Source: Sipunculus nudus (lineage: Eukaryota; Annelida; Sipuncula; Golfingiida; Sipunculidae). From it: a stretch of 64,000 nucleotides of DNA. Location: positions 13,781,479 through 13,845,478 of the forward strand of contig CM049321.1 of NCBI GenBank assembly GCA_026874595.1, given 5' to 3'. The position numbers were made by a program, and so were the translations under genes. Under the pieces are notes generated by a model. That model was not told the origin of the DNA. It searched no databases and saw only the letters and a list, made by a program, of their open reading frames with translations. Within the stretch, counting starts at the first letter, position 1. The number at the start of each line of letters is the position of its first letter. Shown one piece after another: positions 23,999 to 35,607 of this stretch.

Positions 23999-24385
23999 AG
24001 GATTAATCAACACAGTTTGTAATATTAGGACAAGAGTCTTTTTCACATTTCAGCTGAGAACAGACATCCATTGTAATCCAGAAAAGCACACAATCAGGAA
24101 GTGTCCTGGAAATATTTTTCCTCCACAATTTTTGCTATGTATTTTGAGACTTAATGATGCAAGTATGCAAGAGAGACTGGCTGAGGGCATTCATTAAGTC
24201 ATCAAACACAGGAAATTCTGCGCTATTTTGGTGCGATGCTTGATACCATTCAAGTCCTCGCTCTGTTTTACAATTCACTTGGGGTGCTTACTTTCTGGTA
24301 ACCATGGTTACAGCATCTGGTGAGTCACACTTACCACGAGGGTCCTAGACGACCATAGACAAGAAGAGATCCGCCCCTAGCAAAT

Positions 24386-24714
24386 CATGTCAGTGACATT
24401 TTTGTAACTGTTAGTCTTTTGAAAACGCGCAACTGATCTGGAGATCTCAACAAGCATGACACCTTCAGATCCCTGACAGATCCCCAATGTAACCATGTCA
24501 GTGACGTTAATGTAATCATTAGTCCTAAAATACATGCAAATGATACAGAGATCACAAAAAAGCTAAAACTCTTGAGGTCCCTGACATAAATATCCCCGGC
24601 AATCATGCGAGTGACATTCACGTAAATGTAAGTCTTTAAATATGCAGAACTGATCTGGAGACCACAAGCAAGAGCTATGGAGGTCCCCCACATATATCCT
24701 TGGCAATCATGTCA
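24386..24714 (+). repeat. three-copy tandem repeat, ~107 bp unit
   Basis: Units begin CATGTCAGTGACATT (24386), CATGTCAGTGACGTT (24494) and CATGCGAGTGACATT (24604); a fourth start (CATGTCAG) at 24708 is cut off. Each contains TTAGTC, then TGAT..GGAGAT and GGTCCCTGACA-like blocks. The 102-codon minus-strand frame is a chance frame across it. Confidence 0.85.
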
Positions 24715-24937
24715 GCCTAGAGATTATAACACTAGCTCTATATATGTAAATCTAGATATCAATTATAACACCAGCTCTAGATCACTCTAGAGATTATAAC
24801 CAAAGCTCTATATCAGTCTAGAGACTACAAGTAAAAACACCAGGTCTATGTCAGTCTAGAGATAACGCTTCCAGCTCTATGTCAGTCTCAAGGTTATAAA
24901 CACAAGCTCCATGTAATTCTAGAGATGATAACACTAG

Positions 24938-24984
<47 letters not shown>

Positions 24985-25060
24985 GGGGCATTCTAGATAT
25001 TCTAACGCCAGCTATATATGTCAATTTATAACAGAGGAACAGCTCTATGTAAATCTAAAG
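24715..25060 (+). repeat. minisatellite TCTAGAGATTATAACACCAGCTCTA with (TA)n
   Basis: Eight or so degenerate copies of a ~35-45 bp unit with TCTAGAGATTATAACAC.AGCTCTAT, interrupted by a perfect (TA) run at 24939-24981. It abuts the 107-bp tandem repeat directly. Confidence 0.85.
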
Positions 25061-25074
25061 ACAATAAACAGTAG

Positions 25075-25474
25075 TGGAAGGAAGTTGTCTAAAAATCGTA
25101 AAAAAAAACAACTGATGATTGATTATTAATCAATTACTTTATGTGCTTTCTACATTACCGTGAAATCTGCTGTATGATAGTACCTACATTACTGATCCCA
25201 GAAAAAGTGTGACATGTACACTGGTATTTATAGTGAAACCATCAATCCACCCTCATTAAAGGAGGACTTGCTGTAGGATGCTTGTTCGCTGCGCAAGGTT
25301 CCGTTTTGATGCGGTTCATTACTTTGCATTTGTATATCTCTGACAGGATTAGATTCTTTGCATGTGCATACATAGAAGTTTTAATTGATTATGCAAAAAT
25401 GCAATCGATTTAATCGATTTGGAAAGAAAATGGCCAATTATCTATTTAACTGATTAATTGGCACACCACTAATA
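25075..25474 (+). mobile_element. TAGTGG-ended MITE with AATTAATC motifs, complete copy
   Basis: The left end (TAGTGGAAGGAAG.. with ATTATTAATCAATTAC) and right end (..ACTGATTAATTGGCACACCACTA) form imperfect inverted repeats. Related copies at 31594-32236, 49003-50707 and 59068-59345 share TATGCAAAAATGCAA and GGAAAGAAAA/GAAAGAAAACAACCAA blocks. Noncoding, about 400 bp; a hAT-like origin is a guess from the TIR. Confidence 0.7.
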
Positions 25475-25666
25475 AAAAGCTATATATGAATACAAAGATT
25501 ACAACACTGGAAATGTATCTACCCCTAAAAATTTAGAGAAAATGATTAATTACATATCTTGATTATTTCTTAAGAGAGATCTCTCTGGCAACACATCAGT
25601 AGTTAAGGTAAAGATTATTTTCTAAATACAGCTAACAGATTTATTTCAATCTGAAATTTGGAGAAA

Positions 25667-26203
25667 ACTGACCCATTCACCACAACCCATATGCTCCAGC
25701 TTTTAACCTAATTAAGATGAGCCCCCAAAAAACTTCTATACAGGTCTTCCATGCCTTTGGCTGCAAGAGCTGTTTACAAGACAATAGTGACGTCACAAAG
25801 GTTGATGACGTATGACGTCACATTGACTGACGTCATCAACTGGAATCACTGTCCTCCATTGATGAATCCAATCGCAGTCATTGTGAACTGTCTTGCCATA
25901 TTTTGGATTATTTAGTTATTATTCCCTCGGTAGTGGGAGGAATGGCTCCTGCAATCCATGGCCTAGAACATTTTATAATGTCTCCTTTGTATAAAAAAAT
26001 ATCCCAGAAAACATGCCCACAAGGGTACTGTTTCAGACTACACGTGTTCTGTTTGGCAGAGCTCTGCCAAATTACGCAAATTACTTTGCTCAGATGATCG
26101 ACGGTTTACAATGCCAATGGTCACCTGATTGGTTGCTCGTTAGTCCAATGCTTATGATTATTCATTAAATGAATATGCTATTAAGGTCACATAAAGGTCA
26201 ATT
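25667..26203 (+). mobile_element. CRE-carrying repeat (family M), younger-looking copy with three TGACGTCA sites
   Basis: Aligns with 3723-4309 over about 510 bp. Three perfect cAMP-response elements (TGACGTCA) lie at 25788-25795, 25813-25820 and 25828-25835, with an additional TGACG half-site at 25805. Such palindromes bind CREB/ATF bZIP dimers (known). In the older copy these positions are mutated, mainly at the CpG. Whether this copy acts as an enhancer of the surrounding gene is inference. Confidence 0.7.
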
Positions 26204-26687
26204 ATAACCATTTTCAGATTTTGCTGATCTAGTCACCATTCCCACAAACTGCTATATTTAGGATGTGATTACAATGTAACAGGATTGTTTCTGCTGAAAT
26301 GCAAACTGACATCTGGGAAAAACTTGTCTGTGAAGTAACAGGGGAAATTAAACATGTAAAAGGAAAGGATCTGCAGGATTTTTTTTGCATCATTTTGTGG
26401 TTTATCACAAATCATGACCGGGCTCAAGCAAATGATAACCAACACATAAAACACATAAAATGCTTATTATGCTTGTGTTTGGCAAATGCTGGCATTCATT
26501 TCCTGGAAGATTAAGTTCCTGTTTCCTCTTACATGTCATTGCATAATTGAAGGTTGGTGGATATATCTCACTATTAAAGCTGATTTTACAACGCACCAAA
26601 GGTCTATATTATAAATCACAAATTACATATAATTTAATTATAATTTGAGGACTTGGGTGTGGTCCAAAATAGTTATTCTGCTCCAAA
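26204..26687. other. unassigned DNA
   Basis: Overlapping short frames on both strands (26269-26599) without domains; nothing else. Confidence 0.35.
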
Positions 26688-27190
26688 CTTTAAAGGGGCC
26701 CAATCACCTACAAAACATGTTGAATTAACACGTTAAACATTAGCTTTTTCCCTTTCCAATAAATCTGTACCTTGCTTTGAAATGTTTAGCTCACTCCTGT
26801 AAATGAGTGTTAAAAACAGTGGACCAGGCACGATCATAGGTGTCCATGCAACACAGCGCTTGGGCCATGTGCATCTTAGGGCCACAAAACGTGTCAATCA
26901 GGAGATGCCCTGACTGACTTGGTTCCTAAAATATGATACATGTTCCTGCCAGCTAAAACACCACTTCTTGCAGCTCACAATTGGACCTCCGGTCACGTGG
27001 CTTTGTTATGGTGAACAGACACACGTGGATTGTGTTTACCAACATGCAGAGCCGTAACAAGGTGTTAAACATCCGTGGGAGGTACTGAGTCAGTGTGCTG
27101 GGATGGTTTTGTTGGGAAACTTTTGTATAAGCAAAACTGAACTGACAGTGTAACAGAACAGGCATAAGATTGCTCCTGATTATGTCCATA
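26688..27190 (+). mobile_element. CTTAAAGGG-ended MITE (family N), copy 1
   Basis: About 500 bp matching 53828-54333, including CTCCTGTAAATGAGTGTTAA, GCCACAAAACGTGTCAATCA, ATACATGTTCCTGCCAGCT, AACAAGGTGTTAAACA and GGAAACTTTTGTATAAG. The right terminal repeat is lost here (GATTATGTCCATACAA instead of ATGTCCCTTTAAG). Minus-strand frames inside it (26953-27286) are not conserved. Confidence 0.75.
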
Positions 27191-27273
27191 CAAATCCCCT
27201 TGCCATAAAACTTTATCCGCATATAGATTCTCCCCTGAATGTTGTTGTTGGAGTACTTTTATGCGAAATCTCT

Positions 27274-27808
27274 GGGCCCTTATCAAACCCTGATGGATTA
27301 ATTTATCCCGGTTTCTAAAAACCCCTCATGGGGCTGCCAATTTGTGTATACCCTAAAACCAGGATATCAAATGTCACATGTTGTAATTATGGGTATACAG
27401 CTAGTAAAATTATTATCTGGTAAATAATGGGAAATAATCAAAATTTATATTGGATATGAGCAGCCCTTGTTAATTTTTTTTTAAATTCAATAATGAACAC
27501 AAAATACATGAAAATTTTCCAATTTTCAGGCTGAGACACAAATACACTTGCTTTGAGTTTCTTAAATGTTGCCTATGAACAGCACAAAACAGAGTTTTTG
27601 TTACTTTTAAAGCTACCTGACGGACACAAGATGGTATCTTTCAAGGGACCAAGGCAAGAATTCCATTTAGTAATATTAGCAGGACATCCATTTTTCAACA
27701 TGCTCCATGTGACATCCAGTTTTTAGTGTGTACAAAAAATGGCAGCCCCCAGGATTGGTTTCGAGAAACTGGGAGAAATAAACCCTTTTGGGTATGATAA
27801 GGGCATGG
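27274..27808. mobile_element. MITE with ~70-bp imperfect terminal inverted repeats (GGGCCCTTATCA)
   Basis: The left end GGCCCTTATCAAACCCTGAT..TTTATCCCGGTTTCT..TGGGGCTGCCAATTTGTGTA is mirrored at the right end, whose reverse complement reads TGCCCTTATCATACCCAAAA..CTCCCAGTTTCT..GGGGGCTGCCATTTTTTGTA. The ~400-bp interior is AT-rich and noncoding. It lies just right of a family N copy. Confidence 0.75.
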
Positions 27809-28439
27809 GATGCAACATTTCATCAGCAGAGTGTTTGGTAGCAAGGGATCATGTGTCAGCAAATTTTAGATCTGAATAATTCTTTTTTGGACCATGACCA
27901 AACCCTCACATTTTAGTAGGATTACTAAGGACTTGGTGCTCATTCATATTAACAATCTTGTGATTATTTAAAACAATCTGAAACTAAAAGTTATCTTAAT
28001 AAATGGATATATTATGTTTTTCTAACACTAACAAAAACGTCATATGGGAAGTATTAAGTATTATTATCTTTTAGTTCCTCCGACTACAAACACAGCAGGA
28101 TAACCCTATAACTAGACCGTATTAAATCAATATCAGCGATGTACATCAATAGATAAACAAAGCAGGGATCATCCTGTGAATAATATTCTCTTAAACAAAA
28201 ATACGGTATTCACCAAATATTTGTGGTTTGTATGCTGGAGAAAATTAATGTATATATATGGTTATGCGGGCAATTTGATTGCTAATAAAGAAGCATGTTG
28301 TCACAATTGTATTTTATGTTCATTGTATTCCTTAATTCAAACGAAGAGTCATCTGTGTTAATTAATATAAATTTATTGTACCATGTGAAGAATATTTTAA
28401 ACAAATGATAGTTTCTGCTGAAAAGTTTATAAAAACCAA
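27809..28439. other. unassigned AT-rich DNA
   Basis: Nothing recognisable. Confidence 0.35.
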
Positions 28440-29025
28440 ATAATAGTGTAATCAACTTCAATTACATAATTACCCTGTAAATAGTGTAACTAACTATGAA
28501 GAAGATCAAATACAATTAAACTGTAAAGTGTTTGTACTTATTTGCAGATAAATTAACTACAATCACAGTGTAACTTGTGTAATCAGTTATCTACAAAGGT
28601 ATGTTTACAACACAAAAGAAAAGTTAATAACACATTAAATTTAGAGGCACAGTGAAATATTGGAATAGTGATTAAAAATTTAAATTACCTTTAAATACCC
28701 TTTGTTTACAAAGTCAACAGTGTCATCCAACTGTTACTAAATAATAAATTATCTAAAGTATTATTACAATAACAATATATGTTATTTAATGTACGACTTT
28801 GATTTCTTAGTGTTATCCTGCTGCTAGTGTTATCTTTAAATCCTAAACAAACTTTAAATAGCGTTATAAAATACCTGCAGACAGATTACAGATTAGTAAT
28901 CATATATGGCTGAACTGTAAAAATACAACAATTTACAATTGTTACACTTTACAATTACACTGTAAATAGTAAAACCAATGACTTGCATGCAGGTTTACTG
29001 CAATTACACTGTACCTCAGATTTAA
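28440..29025. repeat. degenerate array of ACAATTACACTGTAAATAGTG-like motifs
   Basis: CAATTACAT..CCCTGTAAATAGTGTAAC, AATTACACTGTAAATAGTA and CAATTACACTGTACC recur irregularly through about 580 bp. This looks like an old, decayed tandem repeat rather than a gene. Confidence 0.5.
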
Positions 29026-31593
29026 ATAAAATATAGATTAAAACACTTAATCTCTACCTCAGGCTTCTCAAGCCAAGCCACACTCTTTGATCTTGGCAAT
29101 ACAAATCACGTCTTATATATATATATATAATGCCTCTACCTCTAAAAATACTGTGGATCTAGACCATATGCAGAGCAATTAAGAGGAAAAAGACCAGAGA
29201 TCAACACATTAACAGATAAGCAGGGGGACAGGCAAAGTGACAAATGAAACAAACATACAAACAGACCGACAGAGAGACTGACCAAAACACACAAATTGTG
29301 GCAAACAAAACATGGCTGAATATAAAGCCTCATTTAAAATACACAGCAGTTGCAAGTATCAAGTCCAGATCATGCACATGATCATTATGTATAGGTTAAC
29401 AGGGTTTTATGACAAATAATGTGGTAATACATTTGTACTAGTTTGTGTACTGTAATTCACTGTTGAATTATTTCTGTACAGGTTTAATTCTCACCACAGC
29501 TCTCTGGAAGAACCTTATCCCCCAAAACAAGTCTGGTCACCTGCTCTATTATGGCCACAAGTAGTCTGGACACTTCCTCTAACAAGGTCTTTTATGCCCT
29601 GTTTTCCTGTGACTAAATAGCACGTAATGACATTGATATCAGCAAGGTGGGGCCTCCACCGAGAGACACAATGCTCCTGTTCCACTAAAGGCTTTTTACA
29701 GCCTTGCGTGGAGAGTGATATCATCACTCAGGGCTGATCAAAATGAGGCTTTTGATTGGAGGTTGAAGAGGACCAAAAAAATCCTCCGAGCAACTGAAAA
29801 TGGCTGGTTGGTCTGTGAGCAAAATAGGGTTAAATGATATGACATGCATTTCCTTTTCTGATCTGTGCAAAAAAAAATGACCTAGGGAACATTAATTTTA
29901 TTTTTTTCCCCTCATATAAAGCAATACTGACGAAAGGGAACATGGATCATTATTAAACACGCTGCTAAAAGGTGTCACGTTTTATGGGAGAAATGAGAGT
30001 AAAATATTTCAAACATTAACATAGCTGTGGATGGATTAATAAAATGAATCTGATGATAAATTCACTTTTGATGATAAAAATTCCAGTGTTTTATTAAGAA
30101 GAACATCAGGTGCAAATTTTATCGCATAATGCCAGACAAATTACATACAAGTAATGTCATTTAAAGGAAGATAATTCTATTAATTTTTTGGGGGTTAACA
30201 TCATCATATTATTTCATTGTGATGAAATGCAGCCTTTTATAAAACAGAAATTATGTAACATTTTGTACAAAACTTATGGCCTTTAGAGTTAATCAATTCC
30301 AAAGAAGTAACTTAAATTTCAAAAAGGTTGCATGATCCAACAAAGCCAATGCTATAGGGCCCCACCTTATTCACCTTCATCACATATTTCATCAACCAAG
30401 CCTAATAAATAATCTCTTCATAATTAGGAAACAAAAATGACCTATAATTAATCTGACTTCTGAGCAGAGTACAAGACTACACGTCTACAGACATGAAGAG
30501 CAGGGTACAAGACTACAAGTGCACAGACATGAGGGCATTACATGTTTCTCCTATTGCTGGCTGGAATTTCAGTTGAACTTTAAGGTTCACCAGTGCCTTG
30601 TTTTGGAGTTGCAACTAATGAATGCTCATATATACTGTGGATTCAATATTTTTTGTTGCGCTCTTATTTTTGAGGAATTTGTGGGTAACTTCAATCCACT
30701 GAATTAAAAACTAAACGATCATTCAGAGAAGTCTATCAAGGTATTACCACACATCGTTACCCATTTTTCAGATAAGTCAGCCGATATGTTAGTTGTTGAG
30801 CTATTGAGCTGAATACTTGCAAAGGGTTTCCATGAAACTGACATATGATTCAATGAAGAGCCACTCAAAAGTTATATTGTTTGCTTATTAATTTGAAACA
30901 AGGTACAACTATTTAAACGATTAATTTACAAAAGTTTTAAACCCAAGAATAGTGTTTCATGTAAAAACGACAACATTTTAAACCCACAATATTTTCTGAA
31001 TCCACGGTATATAGATGGCAATACATGGCAATTCAACAGATTTGTTAAACAGTTCAAACACATTTCTTTACTTTTTCCCCTCATTCACATAAACTCAAAT
31101 ACTTAATAAAACATTAGTAAACTAAAAATTTTTTTAAATGTGGCATTTATAAACTGGGCTATGCATGTCGTCTGACACTACCCTAAAAAATGTGTACGTA
31201 GAGGAGCATGGAGACAGACTGCAGTCACGCTTGTAGATCATAATGGTTTAGACCACATCCTGGCCTGGTTTCTAAACATTTTGGTTTATCTGGTCAGGAA
31301 ATGTTTTTTTTTCACTGTGAGCACACAAATCACTGTAAAACCATTTTTCAAAAATGGTTTGTGTTTGTCATGTGTCCGCAGTATAATACAAGTAAGCATT
31401 CAGTGTGGTTGGTACTAAAGTAATCGATGCTTCAACGAAACTTCAAAGATACCATTAGACCACAGGTTATTATCACACACACGGAGCGTCACAGCGGGAG
31501 TCACACAAAACATCTGTCACCGAGGTACCTGGACTTGTGTCACGCTAAATACACATGCTTGCATCCTAATGAAGTTCAAGCCAGGGGTGAATA
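29026..31593. other. unassigned DNA with minor simple repeats
   Basis: Contains a short (TA) run at 29117-29131, a two-copy ~37-bp repeat (AGAGCAG.GTACAAGACTACA) at about 30460-30533, and a near-perfect 23-bp palindrome at 31338-31360. No exon or family repeat found. Confidence 0.4.
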
Positions 31594-32236
31594 TAAGTGG
31601 TAGGAATTTGTTGTAAAATCATGTTCGATGACTGAAAGAGAAAAACGACAGTTGCTTGATTTTATTAATCATTTGATTTGATTTACCTTCTATATAAGCA
31701 TGACATACAGGGCTCAACATTAACTTTTGAAAGTACTTGTTGAGTGGGCAAGTAACATCTAGCTTTTACTTGCCTTACATGAATTTTTACTTGCCCTACA
31801 AATATCATTGATTGTATTTAAGAACACAAACATCCTTTTTCAGGCCTATGGATAAAGGTTTATGTTGGACCCAATTGACTGGGCAAGTAGGAGGTGACTT
31901 AGTTGCCCTCCCTCTATTTTCTGGAACTTTCACTTGCCCCAGGCAAGCGGTTAACCATTATTGTTGAGCCCTGACATATGCAGCAAATATTACTCTTATT
32001 ATATTGACTGATTAAATTCAGTCTGGTTTGAACATCATGCTGAAAGGCCAAGGTTAGGGTTAGATTGTATAAACTTGTTTGTTGCACAAGATTCAGTTTT
32101 AATGCTGTCAGATTAGAATATTTTTTTTCTGGGTAATATGACTTTTGTTTGTGATAGATTATTTAAAAATGCAACTCATTAATCAATTATGAAAGAAAAC
32201 AACCAAGCATCATTAAAATCAAATTGGAACAAAACT
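31594..32236 (+). mobile_element. TAGTGG-ended MITE interrupted by a hAT-like MITE
   Basis: Left part (31594-31707) resembles 49003 onward (AATTTGTTGTAAAATCATG, ATTTACCTTCTATATAAG). Right part (31974-32236) carries TTAAAAATGCAAC and TCAATTATGAAAGAAAACAA as in 50630-50690. The family E element 31708-31973 sits between them, so it inserted into this older copy. Confidence 0.65.
31708..31973 (+). mobile_element. hAT-like MITE (family E), complete copy
   Basis: 266 bp, starting CAGGGCTCAACATTAACTTT and ending GTTAACCATTATTGTTGAGCCCTG, so the ends are inverted repeats (CAGGGCTCAACA). The body is full of ACTTGCC and GGCAAGT, which also pair with each other. The CAGGG terminus is typical of hAT elements (established). 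GACATA occurs on both sides, sharing the final G; a clean 8-bp duplication is not visible. Best copy of the family in the window. Confidence 0.85.
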
Positions 32237-32265
32237 GGTCAATATGTAGTATGAAGCTGATGGGT

Positions 32266-32948
32266 TAAAATTTAACTGCTTGCCCAGGGCAAGTAAAAGT
32301 AGAAAAATATGGCAGTAGAACAACCAAAATATTATTAACAAACACGCATCTGAAAATTTATTTTTTTATTTTTTATTTTTTTTGTTGGAGATAACTGCCC
32401 CGTATTTTTTTAATGCTAGCTTAATTAAGTTTATGTGGATCTGTAGAATTCCATTCCTGTTTCGGACTCCGTGACAGGGCAGTATCACCTGCTTCCTCTC
32501 ATTTTATGTACTGGTGTTAACCAGGCCTGGTGGCTACTGCACCTGCGGGACCTGGGTGTGTAGTTGTCCCCATTGCAGGGTCATATCACCGAGGTACCCT
32601 GAAAGGTGCACTCATTTGTGAGTGACACGCGGCCCGTGGGCACAGCCTTCCCATTAAGCCTGCAGAGTGCTCACCCTGGGTGGGGGCTGACCGTGAAAAA
32701 TATCACCGTCTCGGCTGACATTTGAACTCACAATCTCCCGGCTTTGAGTCCTGTTCACTACCCCTGAGCCACAGAAGCAGGTGTGGCAGAACAATGCATT
32801 CTGATGCACAATAATCATGTGGATCACCTTTTTTGTGTTTGTGGCTGTGATCACTGTTTTTTGTGGGACAAGTAAAAAATACATGTAGTGCAAGTAAAGG
32901 CTGTTACCTTACTGGGCAATCCTTTCAAAAAGTTGACGTTGAGCCGTG
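32266..32948 (-). mobile_element. hAT-like MITE (family E) interrupted by a SINE
   Basis: Left arm AACTGCTTGCCCAGGGCAAG and right arm GCAAGTAAAGGCTGTTACCTTACTGGGCAAT..GTTGACGTTGAGCC match the two ends of the reverse-oriented copy at 53275-53702. The SINE 32395-32783 lies in the interior, so the SINE arrived after this MITE. Confidence 0.75.
32395..32783 (-). mobile_element. tRNA-derived SINE, copy 2
   Basis: Minus strand begins GTGGCTCAGGGGTAGTGAAC (A-box region) and GTGAGTTCAAATGTCAGC (B-box region, two bases off consensus). It continues with the same body as 22894-23276 (AGGGTGAGCACTCTGCAGGC, AATGGGAAGGC, GCCTGGTTAACACCAGT, AAATGAGAGGAAGCAGGTGA) and ends in TAATTAAGCTAGCATTAAAA. About 390 bp, similar in length to copy 1. 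Confidence 0.85.
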
Positions 32949-34155
32949 AATCATTGCATTAAAATTAAAAGAGTAAAACCTCGGCAGAACCTCGAATATT
33001 AAAGCCAGCCATGCATTCACCTAGGTAACTTTTCTACAGAATTTGTGTGATTTGTGGCATACTCATATTAATGAACTCCAGGTAATTCCTGTCAAGAAAA
33101 GTTCATATAATGTCTCTGTGTGAGATGTATGAGCTTGTTAATCCACAAACTGTCAATAAAAACATTAACAAACATGTTCATAATTGGAAAAACTATGTAA
33201 CCTAGGGTGGTTGGTTGATTATTGTGCAAAAGTTTAAAGGTCACTCAATGCAAGACTCGGGTTCGTGTGTCTTGAATCCAGATGTAATGGTTGAACGTGT
33301 TACAATTATTCTGGTGGGCCCCCTACATGTTATGAACATGGATATAAGCAAAACAAACAGCATGTCTGCAGTGAGATTGGCTTTTTCTGGCTTATTTTTA
33401 AAATATTATGAAAGCTTCAATGGATTATCTTTAGTATATAGCCATCCCATGTACATCATAACAGGCTACTTTCACTCAAATGTTTTTACTACACTATAGT
33501 GTAGTACTTTTGAAGTATACATTAATCCTATCCAAAAACCTTGAAGGCTCAACAAATCATCATTTTCATCACAGTTTCTTTCATTCTCAGTCAATAGACA
33601 GCACCCTCTACAGGCCATGGAGCTGCATATTTAGATGTGCCCATTCTTTTACAAGGCCTATTGGGTATGCATGAAATGCAGTGTTCTCTCCTGTAAATAT
33701 AATGGTATTTGCCAAGATTTTGTTCTGGAACCATTTCCTTACACCTGTACACAGTAGAAATAAACCTTTCATGGGTGCTATCAGTGGCATGAAAGAAACT
33801 ATAAACAAAGCCACTATTATCATAAATCAAGATGGGGACTAAAGGCAAAAATTTACAAAATCTGTAATTTTTTTATTAAATTTAAAAAATATGTGGAATT
33901 AATAACTGAGGTACCAGTACATAGTATTATTACTTCCACATATTTTGTTTAAATGCTTCATTTTCCTATAAATAATGTCTTGATGCAGCTTATTTCAGGT
34001 GTTTCACTAAATGCACCTGAGTGATTAAAATCTTTTATCACAACAGCAATACTCCAGCTGAGAAGCTTATTTTTTAAGCTGGGTGATCATCAGGCTGTAC
34101 CATATCCCCTGTAACCTGGTTCCACCACAACAGCCAAGACTATGGTATCATTGAT
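32949..34155. other. unassigned DNA
   Basis: Several overlapping short frames (33215-33848) on both strands have no domain. No family repeats recognised. Confidence 0.35.
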
Positions 34156-34602
34156 TAGGTCTGTGAATTGCGATGAGCCTTGAAATCTATTTGATAATCA
34201 ATACTTACATGTTTGATTCAATTCTCGAATCAGTTATTTCCTTTGTGGTTAATTAAAAGTCTCTGTTTAATTCAAAGAAAATATTTTTACACCATGGATG
34301 TTAATTTTAAGCAAATAGAGGAACAATGTACATAATGCTCCTCAGTATATCAACTCCATTTTTTTCTATGCGACCGGGACTCTTGAAACTAAGATTAAGG
34401 GCAAATACACAACAAATACCCTTGGCAACGTTGTGCACTACTTTAAATTTGAGAGCTCACAAATTCCTTTTAGGTGGTATACTATATATGCAAAAATAAT
34501 AATAATCGAAATGAACCGATTTGGAGGTAAAGAATCAATTACAATTAAACTGAGGGGTTACAATTGAATACATTGATTATTCGATGCATTTTTCCACCCC
34601 TA
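34156..34602 (+). mobile_element. GATTCAATT-rich MITE (family O), full-length copy
   Basis: Shares TTTGATTCAATTCTCGAAT, CCATGGATGTTAATTTTA, GGAGGTAAAGAATCAATTAC and the end TCGATGCATTTTTCCACCCC with copies at 3126 (reverse), 39935 and 47560. Noncoding. Confidence 0.65.
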
Positions 34603-35070
34603 TAACAGATAGTGCTGGAATTTCACAGTCACGCATGATGCATACCGAGACACAGAACCTAGCTCTACCAATCTCCACAAATTTTTTTTTTTTTTTTAAT
34701 GGAAGGGTTAAATTTTTTAGATTCTCACTTTTCAGTATGATATGAATGATGTTTTCCTAACCCATCCCAAAAAGTCAACAAAGCTTGTTCTGAACCCTTT
34801 GCATAAATTTGCTGACAAACAAACTGAGGATAAAGTATAATACATCTCATCACCTCGGGGAGGTGTAATTACCTGGAGGATAATGTAAGTAAATAAAGTA
34901 TACAAATACTTGAAAGATTACTGGTATGAAAGGAGAAACTATAGTAAGTGTACAAATGAGTAAATGTACTGTATTATAATTAATTGTTTAAAAAGCAGGC
35001 AAACAAGTCTTGACTAACCAGGACACATAGGTGACACACTGCCTGTTTGGAAGGGAATTTTATCTAAATA
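34603..35070. other. unassigned DNA
   Basis: T18-type run at 34682-34699; nothing else. Confidence 0.35.
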
Positions 35071-35381
35071 TAAGGCAAAAAAAAAAAGGTATGGTTCTCA
35101 GGGACTTTGTTTCAGAAATCAGTGCAAGTCGGCAATATTTTATTTTTGACCTTTTTTATATGTTTCCATAAAAATGTCATATGATCAGAAAAACCATGAA
35201 AGTAACAGAAATTTATGGCTAAACTGGTAAAAGCAACAAATAACAAAGGAAATCTTATCAAAATTGTATTATTTTATCTCCTCGAAAGATGAAAATCAAA
35301 ATAAATTTTTTTTATGTGGGGGGGTTAAAATTGATGCAGGCGTTGCCTGAAAACCATACCTTTTACTTTTTTTTGGCCTGA
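35071..35381. mobile_element. AGGCC-ended MITE (family F), complete copy
   Basis: TIRs: left TAAGGCAAAAAAAAAAAGGTATGGTTCTCAG, right CTGAAAACCATACCTTTTACTTTTTTTTGGCCTGA. The body includes AAAAATGTCATATGATCAG and AAAATTGTATTATTTTATC, shared with 39525 and 42860. About 310 bp, noncoding. Confidence 0.8.
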
Positions 35382-35389
35382 GTTAAAGA

Positions 35390-35513
35390 TTTTTGTTGGA
35401 TACATCTGCCTGTCATGCAGGTAAGCTGGAGGAGACCTTTGGTTTCCCTATCACTTTTTTTCAAAAATTTTACTTGCCCAGGGGAAGCAATTCAATGTTA
35501 ATGTTGAACCCTG
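35390..35513 (+). mobile_element. hAT-like MITE (family E), 3' fragment
   Basis: TTTTTGTTGGATACATCTGC..TTGGTTTCCCTATCAC..TTTTACTTGCCCAGGGGAAG..AATGTTGAACCCTG matches the last half of 31708-31973 with decay. It lies 8 bp right of a family F element. Confidence 0.65.
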
Positions 35514-35607
35514 ATTATCCTTCCTGGAATGTCACAAATTTATACAATACAAAGCAGCAGGCTGTTATTAAACAACTCGCATTGTAATTTCCTTATTCAG
35601 GGTCGTT

